Shown: positions 1 through 9,388, counted from the stretch's first letter. The stretch is DNA of 64,000 nucleotides from Zavarzinia marina (GCF_021568905.1 NZ_JAKGSB010000001.1:806001-870000), one strand, 5' to 3'. Notes: generated by a model not told the origin, from the letters alone. Numbers and translations are program-made.

Positions 1-222
1 TTCGGCGATACCGAGCCGACCGCGGACATGAGCTTCAACAGCGACCCGGCGGGCGGCTTCAGCGTCTCCGGCACACCGCTCGCGCGCGATGCCCTGGCGC
101 TGGAGGCGGGCGTCGACTACAGCGTGAGCCAGAGCCTGGAGCTGGGCGTGCGCTACAATGGCCAGATGGCGTCCGAGGCGGACGAGCACGGCCTCTCGAT
201 CAACCTGCGGGTCAAGTTCTAG
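1..222 (+). CDS. Outer-membrane autotransporter-type beta-barrel protein, C-terminal fragment
   Basis: Only the last 73 codons are in the window; the reading frame is open from base 1 to the TAG at 220-222. The fragment alternates hydrophobic and polar residues as beta-strands do (LALEAGVDYSVS, LELGVRYNGQM, HGLSINLRVKF) and ends in Phe. This is the usual C-terminal signature of outer-membrane barrels recognised by the BAM machinery and resembles the last strands of autotransporter barrels. The passenger and its function lie outside the window. Its last 11 bases overlap the 3' end of the convergent ridA-like gene. Confidence 0.6.
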   Translation, partial: FGDTEPTADMSFNSDPAGGFSVSGTPLARDALALEAGVDYSVSQSLELGVRYNGQMASEADEHGLSINLRVKF

Positions 223-598
223 GACGGATCCGCGCCGTCGCCTCGATCTCGATCCTCATCCGGGGATCGGCGAGGCCGGTGACGAGCATCGTCGCGGCCG
301 GCCGGATCTCGCCGAAGGCCCGGCGCAGCGCCGGCCAGCAGGCGGGAAAATCATCCGCGTCTGGCAGGTAATATCGAAGGCGGACGATATCCGCCATGGC
401 GGCGCCGGCCTCGGCCAGCGCCGCCTCGATGTTGCGGAGCGCCTGTTCGCATTGGCCGGCGACATCCTCGACGATGGTCATCGCGGCATAATCGAAACCG
501 GTGGTGCCGGAGACGAAGACCCAGTCGCCGTCGACCACGGCGCGGGAATAGCCGATCTCCGCCTCGAAGCTGGACCCGGATGAAATCAGCCGGCGCAT
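212..598 (-). CDS. RidA/YjgF/YER057c/UK114 family protein
   Basis: A 128-residue protein of the usual Rid-family length. It shows the family layout: an N-terminal beta-strand pair ending in VFVSGTTGFD, a helix with QCEQALRNIEAALAEAG, then LRYYLPDADDF, and a C-terminal RIEIEATA strand. RidA proteins deaminate reactive enamine/imine intermediates made by PLP enzymes; other Rid subfamilies lack that activity, and I cannot assign the subfamily. It is the last gene of a minus-strand operon, starting 4 bases after the yaiI-like stop. Its 3' end overlaps the convergent barrel gene by 11 bases. Confidence 0.85.
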   Translation of the reverse strand: MRRLISSGSSFEAEIGYSRAVVDGDWVFVSGTTGFDYAAMTIVEDVAGQCEQALRNIEAALAEAGAAMADIVRLRYYLPDADDFPACWPALRRAFGEIRPAATMLVTGLADPRMRIEIEATARIRPRT

Positions 599-602
599 CG
601 TC

Positions 603-1067
603 TCAGATCCCCTTTCGCCTCAGCCTGTTGATCGCCTCGTCGAGGGCCGACAGGAAGCTGGAACGGTCGCGCGGCGAAAACGGCCGCGGGCCGCTGGTCA
701 CCTCCCCCGCCGCGCGCAATTCGGTCATCAGGTTGCGGGTGGCGAGCGCGAGGCCGATCGAATCCGGGGTGAAGGGCTTGCCGTTCGGCGCCAGCGCGAT
801 CGCCCCCGCCTTCACCGCCCGCGAGGCCAGGGGCACGTCGGCGGTCACGACGATGCTGGCGGGATTTGCGCGCTCGGCGATCCAGTCGTCCGCCGCGTCG
901 AAACCGTCACCGACGATCACACGCTCGAGCAGGGGGTTGCGCGGCAGGTTGAAGAAGGCGTTGGCCACCACCGTCACCGGCACGCCGTAACGTTCCGCGA
1001 CCTTGAACACCTCCGGTTTCACCGGACAGGCGTCGCCGTCGACCAATATGGTGATCGTCCCGCTCAC
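603..1067 (-). CDS. yaiI: YaiI/YqxD family protein (DUF188)
   Basis: A 154-residue protein starting at a GTG that overlaps the amn stop (GTGA at 1067-1064). The N-terminus [16 protein letters not shown] is the family hallmark, with acidic residues as in PIN-like nuclease folds. It is followed by [19 protein letters not shown] and the C-terminal [18 protein letters not shown]. Family members are conserved, PIN-like and of unproven function. The frame stays open far upstream, but the homology begins exactly at this GTG, and the overlap with amn suggests translational coupling. Confidence 0.88.
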   Translation of the reverse strand: MSGTITILVDGDACPVKPEVFKVAERYGVPVTVVANAFFNLPRNPLLERVIVGDGFDAADDWIAERANPASIVVTADVPLASRAVKAGAIALAPNGKPFTPDSIGLALATRNLMTELRAAGEVTSGPRPFSPRDRSSFLSALDEAINRLRRKGI

Positions 1068-2542
1068 CGGAACGGCGGCTCGTCGAAGGAGCGGAGTTTC
1101 CGCGAATGCAGCATATCCTGGCGCCGCTTGAGCAGATCCAGCGCGCCGAGACCGATCAGAAGGTGCTGCGCCACCGCGCGCTCGTAGAAGGCGTTGGCCG
1201 CGCCGGGCAGCTTGATCTCGCTGTGCAGCGGCTTGTCGGACACGCAGAGCAAGGTGCCATAGGGCACCCGCAGGCGATAACCGTTGGCGGCGATCGTGCC
1301 GCTCTCCATGTCCAGCGCCACGGCGCGGGAGAGATTGATGCGGCGGCTTTCCTGGGTATAGCGCAGTTCCCAGTTGCGATCGGCATTGGTGACCACGGTG
1401 CCGGTGCGCAACCGCTCCTTCAGCGCGTCCTCCGCCTCGCCGGTGACGGCGGCGGCGGCATCCTGAAGGGCGACCTGGACTTCCGCAAGGGCGGGGATGG
1501 GCACTTCCGGCGGCACCAGATCGTCGAGAATGCCGTCCTGGCGCAGATAGGCATGGGCCAGCACATAGTCGCCGATCTGCTGCGATTGGCGCAGCCCGGC
1601 GCAATGCCCGACCATGAGCCAGCAATTGGGCCGCAGCACCGCCAGATGATCGGTGATGTTCTTGGCGTTGGAGGGGCCGACGCCGATGTTGATCAGGGTC
1701 ACCCCCTGCCCGTCCCGCGCCGCCAGGTGATAGGCCGGCATCTGGTAGCGGTGCCACGGGCTTTCGGCGACGATGCGGTCGGCTTCCTGTTCCGGCGTGT
1801 CGCGGTCGATACGGCCGCCGCCGGGCATTTCGAGGTGGGAATAAGCGTCGCCGTCGCGCAGCCGGGCCCGGGCCCAGCGCACGAATTCGTCGACATAGCG
1901 GTGGTAGTTGGTCAGCAGGATCCATTTCTGCACCTGCCGCCAGTCACCGCCGGTGTAATGCACCAGGCGGCGCAGCGAATAATCGACACGGATGCCGTCG
2001 AACAGCGCCAGCGGCAGGGTGCCGCCCGGCCCCGCCACCCATTGCCCGTCCGCCACCTCGTCGCCGACGCGGCTGAGATCCGGCTTCGGGAACAGGGTGC
2101 CCATTTCCGCCGCCGTCACCCCGGCACGGGCGATCTCGTCGATCCGCTCGATGACATAGGGATAGGGGATTTCCTGTTCGCTGGTGACGACCTCGATGGC
2201 GGCACCATATTCGGCCACCAGGGGCCGCAATTGTTCCAGCAGATAGGCGCGGAAATGGCGCGGCTGAGTCACCGTGGTCTCATAGACGCCGGGATGCTGG
2301 AACTTGGCATAGGCCCGGCGGTTGCGGGTCTCGGGCCCGACCTCGTTGCAGGTAACGCGAAGCCGCGGATAGCAGAAGCCGGCACGGTCGCCCGGTCCCG
2401 GCGCCACCCGGTCCCGCAGATAGCGGTCGACCGCCTCGGTCAGGGCGCCGACGGCGCGGTCGTAGAGAAGTTCGAGCCGATCGACGGCGGCCTCAGGTGT
2501 CAACACGATCCCCCTCGTCCCCGCCGGATGCCGGCAGGTCAT
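1064..2542 (-). CDS. amn: AMP nucleosidase
   Basis: A 492-residue protein, close to the 484 residues of E. coli Amn, which hydrolyses AMP to adenine and ribose 5-phosphate. The N-terminal Amn-specific region ([37 protein letters not shown]) is followed by a nucleoside-phosphorylase-like C-terminal half: [44 protein letters not shown], and the substrate-binding stretch [17 protein letters not shown]. The ATG at 2542 overlaps the upstream DoxX stop as ATGA, and the 3' end overlaps the yaiI-like GTG. The gene therefore sits in a coupled doxX-amn-yaiI-ridA operon. Confidence 0.93.
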   Translation of the reverse strand: MTCRHPAGTRGIVLTPEAAVDRLELLYDRAVGALTEAVDRYLRDRVAPGPGDRAGFCYPRLRVTCNEVGPETRNRRAYAKFQHPGVYETTVTQPRHFRAYLLEQLRPLVAEYGAAIEVVTSEQEIPYPYVIERIDEIARAGVTAAEMGTLFPKPDLSRVGDEVADGQWVAGPGGTLPLALFDGIRVDYSLRRLVHYTGGDWRQVQKWILLTNYHRYVDEFVRWARARLRDGDAYSHLEMPGGGRIDRDTPEQEADRIVAESPWHRYQMPAYHLAARDGQGVTLINIGVGPSNAKNITDHLAVLRPNCWLMVGHCAGLRQSQQIGDYVLAHAYLRQDGILDDLVPPEVPIPALAEVQVALQDAAAAVTGEAEDALKERLRTGTVVTNADRNWELRYTQESRRINLSRAVALDMESGTIAANGYRLRVPYGTLLCVSDKPLHSEIKLPGAANAFYERAVAQHLLIGLGALDLLKRRQDMLHSRKLRSFDEPPFR

Positions 2543-3018
2543 GCAGCGCCGGGATCCGTCCCCGGCCGGGCCGGCGCACGGTCCAGCGCATGGGCACCGC
2601 CGCCGCGCAGGAAGAAATGCACGAGTGCCGCGAGAATGGCCACATTCTTCAGCAGGGGTCCGGTATGTCCTGGCGCGATATGGATCGACAGGGTGATGGG
2701 CACCAGGGTGACGAAGAGCACCAGCGCGCTCAGCCGCGTCATCAGGCCGAGGGCCAGCAGGATACCGAAGACGACGAAGACGATGCCGGAGAGATGCAGC
2801 AGCAGGCCGGGATCGGCAATCGCGCGGACTAAGCCCAACCAGGGCGAACCTTCGATCCGCGCCAGCATCTGTTCGTGTTCGACGAAATGGCCGAGACCGC
2901 CGACGATGAAGATCGGCGCGGTCAGCACCCGGAACACCAGATCGCCGATGCCGGCGAAGCGTTCGAGCCCGACGATCCGGGCGAGCCCCGCGTCGAGGCC
3001 CGTCAATCGGGACCACAT
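2539..3018 (-). CDS. DoxX family membrane protein
   Basis: A 159-residue integral membrane protein with about four hydrophobic segments: roughly residues 25-45 (FRVLTAPIFIVGGLGHF), 70-90, 92-112 and 120-137. The pattern GHFVEHEQM after the first helix and the overall length fit the DoxX/SURF4-like family, whose members take part in redox or membrane stress functions. The specific role here is unknown. A Shine-Dalgarno stretch (GGGAGG) lies nine bases upstream of the ATG at 3018. It is the first gene of the minus-strand operon leading into amn. Confidence 0.78.
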   Translation of the reverse strand: MWSRLTGLDAGLARIVGLERFAGIGDLVFRVLTAPIFIVGGLGHFVEHEQMLARIEGSPWLGLVRAIADPGLLLHLSGIVFVVFGILLALGLMTRLSALVLFVTLVPITLSIHIAPGHTGPLLKNVAILAALVHFFLRGGGAHALDRAPARPGTDPGAA

Positions 3019-3056
3019 TCTCCATATCCTCCCTGTGCTATAGGGTGGATGTGGGC

Positions 3057-3094
3057 GCTTCCGCCGGCCCGTGCAAGCGCCGGCCGGCGGAAGC
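3057..3094 (-). terminator. Perfect 13-bp hairpin downstream of ydbL
   Basis: The arms GCTTCCGCCGGCC (3057-3069) and GGCCGGCGGAAGC (3082-3094) are exact inverted repeats with a 12-base loop. They lie 29 bases past the ydbL stop and just ahead of the doxX-like start. There is no clear T-run, so factor-independent termination is likely but unproven. Confidence 0.6.
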
Positions 3095-3123
3095 GAGGAA
3101 CCGGCGGCCCCTGCTCGTTTCCG

Positions 3124-3495
3124 TTACTTCTGCGACCAGCGGCCGTCCTTCGCCAGCATCCAGGTGCCCTTCGGCAGGGAGGCGGCGATCTGCGCGGCAT
3201 AGATTTCGGCGACCGCCTCGACCGGCACGTTCTGGCTCTTCGCGCGCTGGGTATAGAGGGCGCGGCGCTCGACATTGACGCGGTCGATCAGGGCGACCAC
3301 GTCGGCGGGCGCGCCGGGCCGCGCGACGGCATAACCGGTCCAGGCCTCGCCGGCCTGGCCGGCGGCGCGCGGCGCGTCCAGCGGCTTCGCCTCGGCGGGG
3401 GATGCGGGCAGCGTCGCCACCGCGACGGCCCCGAGCACCAGGGCACCCGACAGGCGCAGCAGGGCGCGACGGTCGACCGGCTCAGAAGATCGCAT
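3124..3495 (-). CDS. ydbL: YdbL family periplasmic protein (DUF1318)
   Basis: A 123-residue protein with an N-terminal signal (RRALLRLSGALVLGAVAVATLPASPAEA, residues about 9-36) and a mature DUF1318-like part: GYAVARPGAPADVVALIDRVNVERRALY, then VEAVAEIYAAQIAASLPKGTWM. In E. coli, YdbL is encoded with YdbH and YnbE and modulates their assembly. I chose the ATG at 3495 because it overlaps the ynbE stop and is preceded by GGAA; an in-frame ATG at 3510 is possible. It is the last gene of a ydbH-ynbE-ydbL operon, followed by a strong hairpin. Confidence 0.85.
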   Translation of the reverse strand: MRSSEPVDRRALLRLSGALVLGAVAVATLPASPAEAKPLDAPRAAGQAGEAWTGYAVARPGAPADVVALIDRVNVERRALYTQRAKSQNVPVEAVAEIYAAQIAASLPKGTWMLAKDGRWSQK

Positions 3496-3688
3496 TGTTT
3501 TCCACATCTTCCTTGGCCTTTTCCTCGATATGCAGACGAACATCGGCGTCGAGCTTGATGTTCAGATTGATGGTGATGGGCTCGCGCGGCGCGGCCACCT
3601 CCACGCGCGGCGTGCAGGCGGCCAGCGCCGCCAGGGCCAGAAGGCCCGCCGTGGCACGACGCCACGACGTTCCGGGTGTTTCGGTCAC
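3482..3688 (-). CDS. ynbE: YnbE-like small lipoprotein
   Basis: A 68-residue protein with a lipoprotein signal: LLALAALAAC, with the lipobox Cys at residue 25. A short mature domain follows (EPITINLNIKLDADVRLHIEEKAKED), matching the YnbE family. YnbE is an outer-membrane lipoprotein that extends the YdbH channel by beta-strand pairing. The ATG overlaps the ydbH stop (ATGA), and the stop lies inside the ydbL start region, so all three genes are probably translationally coupled. Confidence 0.85.
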   Translation of the reverse strand: MTETPGTSWRRATAGLLALAALAACTPRVEVAAPREPITINLNIKLDADVRLHIEEKAKEDVENNAIF

Positions 3689-5541
3689 GGTCTGACACTC
3701 CCTGCGGCACGGCCGAGCAGATCCTGGGTCGAGCGAAGCCCGAGCAGCACCAGTTCGGCCAGACGAGCGAAATTGCTCTCGAGCCTGATGTTGAGGTTGA
3801 AGGGCTGATTGTTCATCACCGACGGATTGGCCCCCGACAGGGCGAGCAGGACGAAGCCCTCGCCCCCCGCCGCCTTCTCGAAGTCGATGGCGAGCGACTG
3901 ATAGCGGAAATCGGTCAGGGCGCGCATCACCAGGTCCATCTCTTCCCCCGCCTGGGCGATCTGCGGCGGCAGGTCGTCGGGCCGGTAGTATATCGTGCCG
4001 GGCCCGGCGGCGGCCAGACGGCTGGCGCCGATCGTGACCTCGTCCCCCCGGACCGTCAGCGGCACCCGCCCGGCAAGGGTCCCGGAACCGCCGAGGCCGG
4101 AGACGCCGAGGATGCGGGTCACCTCGCCCAGGTCGACGTCGGCGACATCGACCGTCGCCGCCATGGCCGGGGTGGCCAGATCGACCTCGAAGGACAAGGC
4201 CGTCAGGCTGCCGCCGGCGACGCCGATCTTCAGCCGGTCGACGCCGAGATGGGTCGGATCCCGCACCCGGCCCTGGAATTCGACACGGGCGCTTTCGCCC
4301 GCGCTGGCGACGGTCGCGGAAATCCGCTGGCGCGCGGCGGTGGCGAGCGGCCAGGGCCGGGTGATGCGCAGCACCATGTCGAGATCGGAAACCGCCGCGA
4401 CATCCATGGCGAAACCGACGTCGGCAAGCGAAAGGTCGAGCGACGAGGTCAGCTTGCCGCCCGTCATGGCGACGTCGCCGTTCAGGGAAACCGTGCCCGT
4501 CACCGCCTTCAGGGGCAGGTCCAGGCTCGGCGCGATGTCCTTCGGTTGCAGGCCCTTGGCCGCGAATTTCAGCGGCAGGGTGGCGATGCGGACCGTGCCC
4601 TCGGCCTTGGCGAGGTCATAGCGCCCGCCGAGATCGGCACCGACCCCGTCGATCGCGATAGCCCTGGCCTGCGCCTCGAATGCCAATGTCTCGTCCTTCA
4701 TCACCGCCGAAGCGGAAAGCCTCACAGGTACCAAGCGTTCGGGGACCTGAAGGTTCCGCAGCCGGCCGCCGGCGAGTTGGACCGTGATCGTGCCGCCCTC
4801 GGCGCCGAGGTCGAGATCGGCGCCGTCGAGCGCCCAGGGCAGGCCGGCGACCGTCACCGCCGCCGCCGTCAGCCCCAGTTTGGCGCCGCCGCCCGGCTGA
4901 AGGTCCAGCGTCATCCCGCCGGCGGTCAGATCGAGGCTGCGCGCGGCCCCCACGATCATGCCCGAAACCTCGGCCTTCACGGCACCGCCGACCACACGGT
5001 CGTCGCCGATCGCGGCGCTGGTCGAGAGCCTGGCGGTGATGTCGCCTTCCGCCCGGTGCAGGACCACGGTGACGTCGTCGAGCGTGAGGGCGCCGATGGC
5101 AAGCCCGCCGAGCACGGGACCGCCCGCCTCCGCCGCCGGGTCCGACGCCGCTTCCTCGATCAGGGGACGGCCGCCGACCATGAGCCCCTTCTCCCCCTGT
5201 TCGATCGCGAGGCGAAGGCCACGCAGGGCAACGCTGTCGACGCTCGCGGTCATCACGTCGGCGACGTCGAAGGTCACCTCCAGGGTGTCCAGCCGCAGCG
5301 CGCCGCCGCGCAGGCGAACGTCGCGGGCGACGACGAGGCCGGGTTCGACCACGTCGAGGCGAAGGCCGACCGGACCGAGACCCTGATCGGCCAGAACGCG
5401 CTGCAGGGCGACCCGGGCGACCTCGGCCCGCCAATACCAGAGCGCGGCCAGCGCGACACCCAGCACGAGCACGAGACTGAGCAGCACGATGAGCGCGTGG
5501 GCCAGCAGGGACCTTCGTTTTCTCGGCGGCCGGGTCGTCAT
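3685..5541 (-). CDS. ydbH: YdbH family AsmA-like intermembrane phospholipid transport protein
   Basis: A 618-residue protein with a short basic N-terminus (MTTRPPRKRRS) and one inner-membrane helix (residues about 12-34). A long repetitive beta-rich periplasmic domain follows, typical of the YhdP/TamB/YdbH group of bridge-like lipid carriers. The C-terminal region (YQSLAIDFEKAAGGEGFVLLALSG, NQPFNLNIRLESNF) matches the conserved dicarboxylate-like/YdbH end. It is shorter than E. coli YdbH (about 880 residues). With YnbE and YdbL it likely forms a trans-envelope conduit for phospholipids; that role is inferred from the E. coli operon. Confidence 0.85.
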   Translation of the reverse strand: MTTRPPRKRRSLLAHALIVLLSLVLVLGVALAALWYWRAEVARVALQRVLADQGLGPVGLRLDVVEPGLVVARDVRLRGGALRLDTLEVTFDVADVMTASVDSVALRGLRLAIEQGEKGLMVGGRPLIEEAASDPAAEAGGPVLGGLAIGALTLDDVTVVLHRAEGDITARLSTSAAIGDDRVVGGAVKAEVSGMIVGAARSLDLTAGGMTLDLQPGGGAKLGLTAAAVTVAGLPWALDGADLDLGAEGGTITVQLAGGRLRNLQVPERLVPVRLSASAVMKDETLAFEAQARAIAIDGVGADLGGRYDLAKAEGTVRIATLPLKFAAKGLQPKDIAPSLDLPLKAVTGTVSLNGDVAMTGGKLTSSLDLSLADVGFAMDVAAVSDLDMVLRITRPWPLATAARQRISATVASAGESARVEFQGRVRDPTHLGVDRLKIGVAGGSLTALSFEVDLATPAMAATVDVADVDLGEVTRILGVSGLGGSGTLAGRVPLTVRGDEVTIGASRLAAAGPGTIYYRPDDLPPQIAQAGEEMDLVMRALTDFRYQSLAIDFEKAAGGEGFVLLALSGANPSVMNNQPFNLNIRLESNFARLAELVLLGLRSTQDLLGRAAGSVRP

Positions 5542-5659
5542 GCCCCGAGACTATCACGCCCCGGGCGAAGCTTCGGGGGATTTCCCGAAGCCGTGCCGGG
5601 GATCGCGCGCCCCTGCCCCCGCATCCGACCGCCCCTCGACGGCCGTGGCCGACGCCCGT

Positions 5660-6019
5660 TCAGCAGGCGGCGCGGCGATGCGTGTGACGGTCGAGGAAAC
5701 GGCGGCCGGCCCGGATCAGCCGGGCGGCGGCGTCATGCGGGCCGTCGCCATCCTCCTGCTCCTCCTCGCCGAGCTGCATGATGGCGATTCCCATCTGCAC
5801 GCTGCCGAAGGTCAGGCCCGTGGCGAAGGTGAGCGCGAAGACGGCGATCACCCCGTCGGGCGAGCGGACGACCAGCGTGCCCAGCCCGCCGACATCGGCC
5901 AGCAGCATCGCAGCGACGAAGACGATGGCGACGCAAAAGCCCAATGCCGCGTTGCGGATCAGCAGGGCGACGAGGGGCGGCACGCGCCCCTCGGATCGTC
6001 TACGATTCGGATCGGACAT
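5660..6019 (-). CDS. Hypothetical two-helix membrane protein
   Basis: A 119-residue protein that I do not recognise. It has two hydrophobic segments, about residues 22-42 (LIRNAALGFCVAIVFVAAML) and 58-82 (GVIAVFALTFATGLTFGSVQMG). An acidic stretch (GEEEQEDGDGPHD) and a basic, His/Arg-rich tail follow (RFLDRHTHRRAAC). It lies alone between ydbH and the DUF2189 gene on the same strand, 69 bases downstream of the latter, so cotranscription is possible. No function can be proposed. Confidence 0.55.
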   Translation of the reverse strand: MSDPNRRRSEGRVPPLVALLIRNAALGFCVAIVFVAAMLLADVGGLGTLVVRSPDGVIAVFALTFATGLTFGSVQMGIAIMQLGEEEQEDGDGPHDAAARLIRAGRRFLDRHTHRRAAC

Positions 6020-6088
6020 GGCATGGCCCTTTCGGTCGCTGTGCCGTCCGCCCCCGTCTCACGCGGACAGGTCTCGCGCGGACTGGTC

Positions 6089-6901
6089 TCACGCCAGTTT
6101 GGCGTGCCGCAACACCCGGGCATAGAGGTGCCATGTCGCATGGCCCAGCACCGGCAGCACGATGGTCAGGCCGATGAAGCCCGCCATGATGCCGAGCGCG
6201 GTGAGCCCGGCGACCACCAGGCCCCAGACCGCCATGACACGGAAATTGTCGCGCACCGCCATCAGGCTGGCGACGACGGCGGTCACCACGTCGACGTCGC
6301 GGTCCAGCAGCATGGGCACGGCGAAGACCGAGGCGGCGAAGATCGTGCCGGCGATGACCGCCCCGGCGATCACGCCGGTCAGGGCGAAGCGAAAACCCTC
6401 GCCGGTGGTCAGCACGTTGACGATCAGGCTGTCGAAGGCGACCGGCGCCAGACCGAAGAACAGCGCGTAGATCAGGGTCGCGACCTTCAGCCAGGCCAGC
6501 GTGGCGATCACCAGGAACAGGCCGAACAGGGCGATCTGCGTCCCGCCATGGCGGCGGAAGGCGAGGATGGCGGCCTTCACCGTCTCGCTTTCGCCGTCCT
6601 GGCGGCGCCGGCTGATCTCATAGAGGCCGAGGGCGGCGAAGGGCCCGAACAGCAGGAAGCCCGACAGCGCCGGGAAGATCAGGTGCCCCCAGTCGTAGGC
6701 GAGGCAGGTCGCGACCACGGCGGCGCCGAAGACGACATAGAACAGACCGAAGCCCAGGCCATAGGCCATGTGCTTGTTGTAGTCCGCGAGACCCGCACGG
6801 ATGCTGGCCCAGAGATCGTCCATGGTCACCCGTCGGGCGACGGGCATGGGCGCGAATTCCTCGGGCACGGGAAGCCAGCGGGTTTCGGAAGCATCGACCA
6901 T
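6089..6901 (-). CDS. DUF2189 family integral membrane protein
   Basis: A 270-residue protein with about six transmembrane segments. The start of the conserved domain (DLWASIRAGLADYNKHMAYGLGFGLFYVVFG) and the central SRRRQDGESET loop fit DUF2189, a conserved but uncharacterised proteobacterial family. The ATG at 6901 was chosen over an in-frame start 16 codons upstream because a strong ribosome-binding site (AGGGAGGACG) lies just before it. There is no functional clue in the context. Confidence 0.75.
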   Translation of the reverse strand: MVDASETRWLPVPEEFAPMPVARRVTMDDLWASIRAGLADYNKHMAYGLGFGLFYVVFGAAVVATCLAYDWGHLIFPALSGFLLFGPFAALGLYEISRRRQDGESETVKAAILAFRRHGGTQIALFGLFLVIATLAWLKVATLIYALFFGLAPVAFDSLIVNVLTTGEGFRFALTGVIAGAVIAGTIFAASVFAVPMLLDRDVDVVTAVVASLMAVRDNFRVMAVWGLVVAGLTALGIMAGFIGLTIVLPVLGHATWHLYARVLRHAKLA

Positions 6902-7195
6902 CTGAACGTCCTCCCTGTCGGACGGTGCCGTCCCGGACGGCAATTGCACGCAAGCGGGCTTTTTGTCGCACCCGTCTTTCGGTCGATCCTGCCCGATTCC
7001 GGACCGCCGTCAACGGTCCTTCACCCCCTGCCCACCCATTTTCCGACCATCCATTGTGAAAGACGGGGCGATTTCTCCCGTTCGGGGACCCGGCCCATGG
7101 CCATGCCCGTCATGCCGCTGATCCCGATGGACGTCTCGGACGGCGGCCACGGACCGAAGGGTCGGTGGCCGCCCATCTCAAGCGCGGGGCGAGGA
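6902..7195. other. Gene-free interval with one GC-rich hairpin
   Basis: No convincing gene. The only structure is an imperfect 14-bp inverted repeat at 7142-7173 (GGCGGCCACGGACC, loop GAAG, GGTCGGTGGCCGCC, one mismatch). It lies 23 bases beyond the stop of the last phospholipase gene and may end that operon. No T-run follows it. Confidence 0.45.
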
Positions 7196-9388
7196 TCAGC
7201 CCGCGAAGATCTCGTCCAGAACCGCGGCGGGATCGGCGATCCCGTCCCGGCCGACTTCCATGCGGCCGGCGAAGCGGCGGCTGAAGCCGTCCAGTTCCGC
7301 CACCGTCACCGTGTAATCGTACCAATTGCCCTGATCGCCGAGCGAGAGCCGCAGAACCTCGCTGGCCCCGGCGCCGACGCGCACAGTCCGCGACAGGGCT
7401 TCATAGGCGTTGGCCTCGACCTTGAACTGACAGGAACGCGCGCCGTCGTTGCTCAGGCGCAGGTTCAGGCATTGGTGCGCCTTGTCGTAGACCACCGCGA
7501 TCTCGGGTCCCGCGCCCCCGGTCGCCGCGACGCTGCCGGTGAAATGCCGGTGGTAGGCGTTCGGGCCGAGAACCCAGAGGTCATAGGCGCCGCCATCCGT
7601 GCCGAGATCCCAGGTCGCGCCCAGCCGCTTGCCCGCCTCGACCATGTAGCGCCGGGGAATGCGGTCGAGATGCAGCCGGTCGTAGACGTGGAACACCGCG
7701 CCGGCGGTGCCTGTGTTGCGGAAACGCAGGGCGATGCCATCCGTCTTTTCCGTCGCATCGACATAGAGTTCATACGGCAGGGCGCGGGAGCGGCGCAGGG
7801 CGACGGCCGGTTTCGGCATGCGCTGGCTCGCCTCGTCCGGGATTTCGATCTGCGAACGGAAATCCTGGGACAGGCGCAGGGCATCCGCCGACGCCTTGCT
7901 GCGGGTCGGCAGCGACGGCACGCTCGTGTTCGGGCTGACGAAATCGAAGCACGACGTGAGATCGCCGCAGATCGCCCGGCGATAGGGGCTGATGTTGCTC
8001 TCGATGACGCCGAAACGGGTCTCGAGGAAACGCAGCACCGAGGAATGATCGAAGGTCTCGGAGGCGACCCAGCCGCCGCGGCTCCACGGCGAGATCACGA
8101 AGCAGGGCACGCGCGGCCCGGGGCCATAGGGACGGCCGTCCGGTTCCGGCTGGTTGTCCGTATGCTCGGGCGCCGGATGGGTGAAATATTCGCTGCCCAG
8201 CAGGCCCTCGTCCATGGTGGTGCCGCCGGCGGCGGAACCGTCGGCATTGCGCGAGAACACGGCCGGCGGCGGCACATGGTCGAAGAAGCCGTCGTTCTCG
8301 TCGTAATTGACGATGAACACCGTCTTCGACCAGGTCTCCTCGTCGCTGGTCAGGATCTCGAGGATACGCTGGACGTACCAGGCGCCCTGCACCGGGCTCG
8401 ACACCGAGGGATGCTCGCAGTAGATCGAGGGCGGCACGATCCAGGAGACCTGGGGCAGCTTGCCGCGCCGGACGTCGAGGTCCAGCGTGCCGAGCAGGCC
8501 GCGCACCGGCATGGTGTTGCCAGCGCCCTTGTAGAGGGGTTGATGCGCGTCCATCGCCTCGACATAGGGCCACCACGGCAGGCCGTCGATCGGCGAATTG
8601 CCGACACCCGCGCTGGCCGCGCGATAGTTGCGGAAGCCGACCAGCGGGTTGCAGCCCGAATTGTCCGGCATGTTCTGATAGAGCTTCCAGCTCACGCCCG
8701 CGTCCTGCAGGCGCTCGGGATAGGTCATCCAGTCATAGCCCCGGAACGACGGGCCGATGAGGGCGAAACGGTTCTCGTTCATCACCACGGCTTCGCCGCT
8801 GCCGGTCGGGCCGTTGGTGCCGGTCCAGTGGTAGATGCGGTTCGGATGGGTGCCGGTCTGGGTCGCGCAGTGATAATTGTCGCAGAGCGTGAAGGCGTCG
8901 GCGAGCGCGCGCTGGAACGGGATCTCGGTCTCGGTGTAATAGCCCATCGACTGGTTCTCCTTGTGGAGAGGCCATTCGGTGATGCGGCCGTGATCCCAGG
9001 CGGCGTGGCAGTTGGACCAGGAATGGGGCGTGCCGGTGACACGCTGGGCGTTCCCTTTGTTCTGGTCGAGGTGATAGGGCAGGATGATGCGCTCGCCGTT
9101 CGACTGGCTGAACACGTCGCGCCCGCCGGGCAACGGGATCGGAAAACGGTCGCCATAGCCCCTGACCCCGGCCATCGTGCCGAAGTAATGGTCGAAGGCC
9201 CGGTTCTCCTGCATCAGGATGACGACGTGCTCGACGTCCATGATGGATTTGGTCGCATTGTTGGCTTCGATCGCCAGCGCCTTGCGGATCGCATCCGGGA
9301 ACACGGTCGCGGCGGCGGCGGCACCGCCGAGGGCGGCGGAGGATTTCAGGAAATCGCGTCTGCTCTTGTCGGTCACATGCCTCTCCAT
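7196..9388 (-). CDS. Tat-exported phospholipase C, paralog 1 (PC-PLC family)
   Basis: A 730-residue enzyme of the phosphocholine-specific phospholipase C family (PlcN/PlcH-like), which splits phospholipids into diacylglycerol and a phospho-head group. The N-terminus carries a Tat motif, KSRRDFLKSS, then an Ala-rich helix. The catalytic phosphoesterase domain shows HVVILMQENRAFDHYFGT, YHWTGTNGPTGSGEAV, FIVNYDENDGFFDHVPPP and PCFVISPWSRGGW. Two C-terminal beta domains of the family follow (LPYELYVDATEK; WDLGTDGGAYDLWVLGPNAYHRHFTG). The ATG at 9388 has AGGGGA ten bases upstream. It is the last of four tandem paralogs and the most diverged in the metal-site neighbourhood (CDNYHCATQTG). Confidence 0.9.
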   Translation of the reverse strand: MERHVTDKSRRDFLKSSAALGGAAAAATVFPDAIRKALAIEANNATKSIMDVEHVVILMQENRAFDHYFGTMAGVRGYGDRFPIPLPGGRDVFSQSNGERIILPYHLDQNKGNAQRVTGTPHSWSNCHAAWDHGRITEWPLHKENQSMGYYTETEIPFQRALADAFTLCDNYHCATQTGTHPNRIYHWTGTNGPTGSGEAVVMNENRFALIGPSFRGYDWMTYPERLQDAGVSWKLYQNMPDNSGCNPLVGFRNYRAASAGVGNSPIDGLPWWPYVEAMDAHQPLYKGAGNTMPVRGLLGTLDLDVRRGKLPQVSWIVPPSIYCEHPSVSSPVQGAWYVQRILEILTSDEETWSKTVFIVNYDENDGFFDHVPPPAVFSRNADGSAAGGTTMDEGLLGSEYFTHPAPEHTDNQPEPDGRPYGPGPRVPCFVISPWSRGGWVASETFDHSSVLRFLETRFGVIESNISPYRRAICGDLTSCFDFVSPNTSVPSLPTRSKASADALRLSQDFRSQIEIPDEASQRMPKPAVALRRSRALPYELYVDATEKTDGIALRFRNTGTAGAVFHVYDRLHLDRIPRRYMVEAGKRLGATWDLGTDGGAYDLWVLGPNAYHRHFTGSVAATGGAGPEIAVVYDKAHQCLNLRLSNDGARSCQFKVEANAYEALSRTVRVGAGASEVLRLSLGDQGNWYDYTVTVAELDGFSRRFAGRMEVGRDGIADPAAVLDEIFAG

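Noticed and set aside
212..222. Frameshift or misassembly at the overlap of the barrel gene and the ridA-like gene
   Set aside because: Both proteins end naturally (terminal Phe of the barrel; complete Rid domain), and an 11-base convergent overlap is common in such dense genomes.
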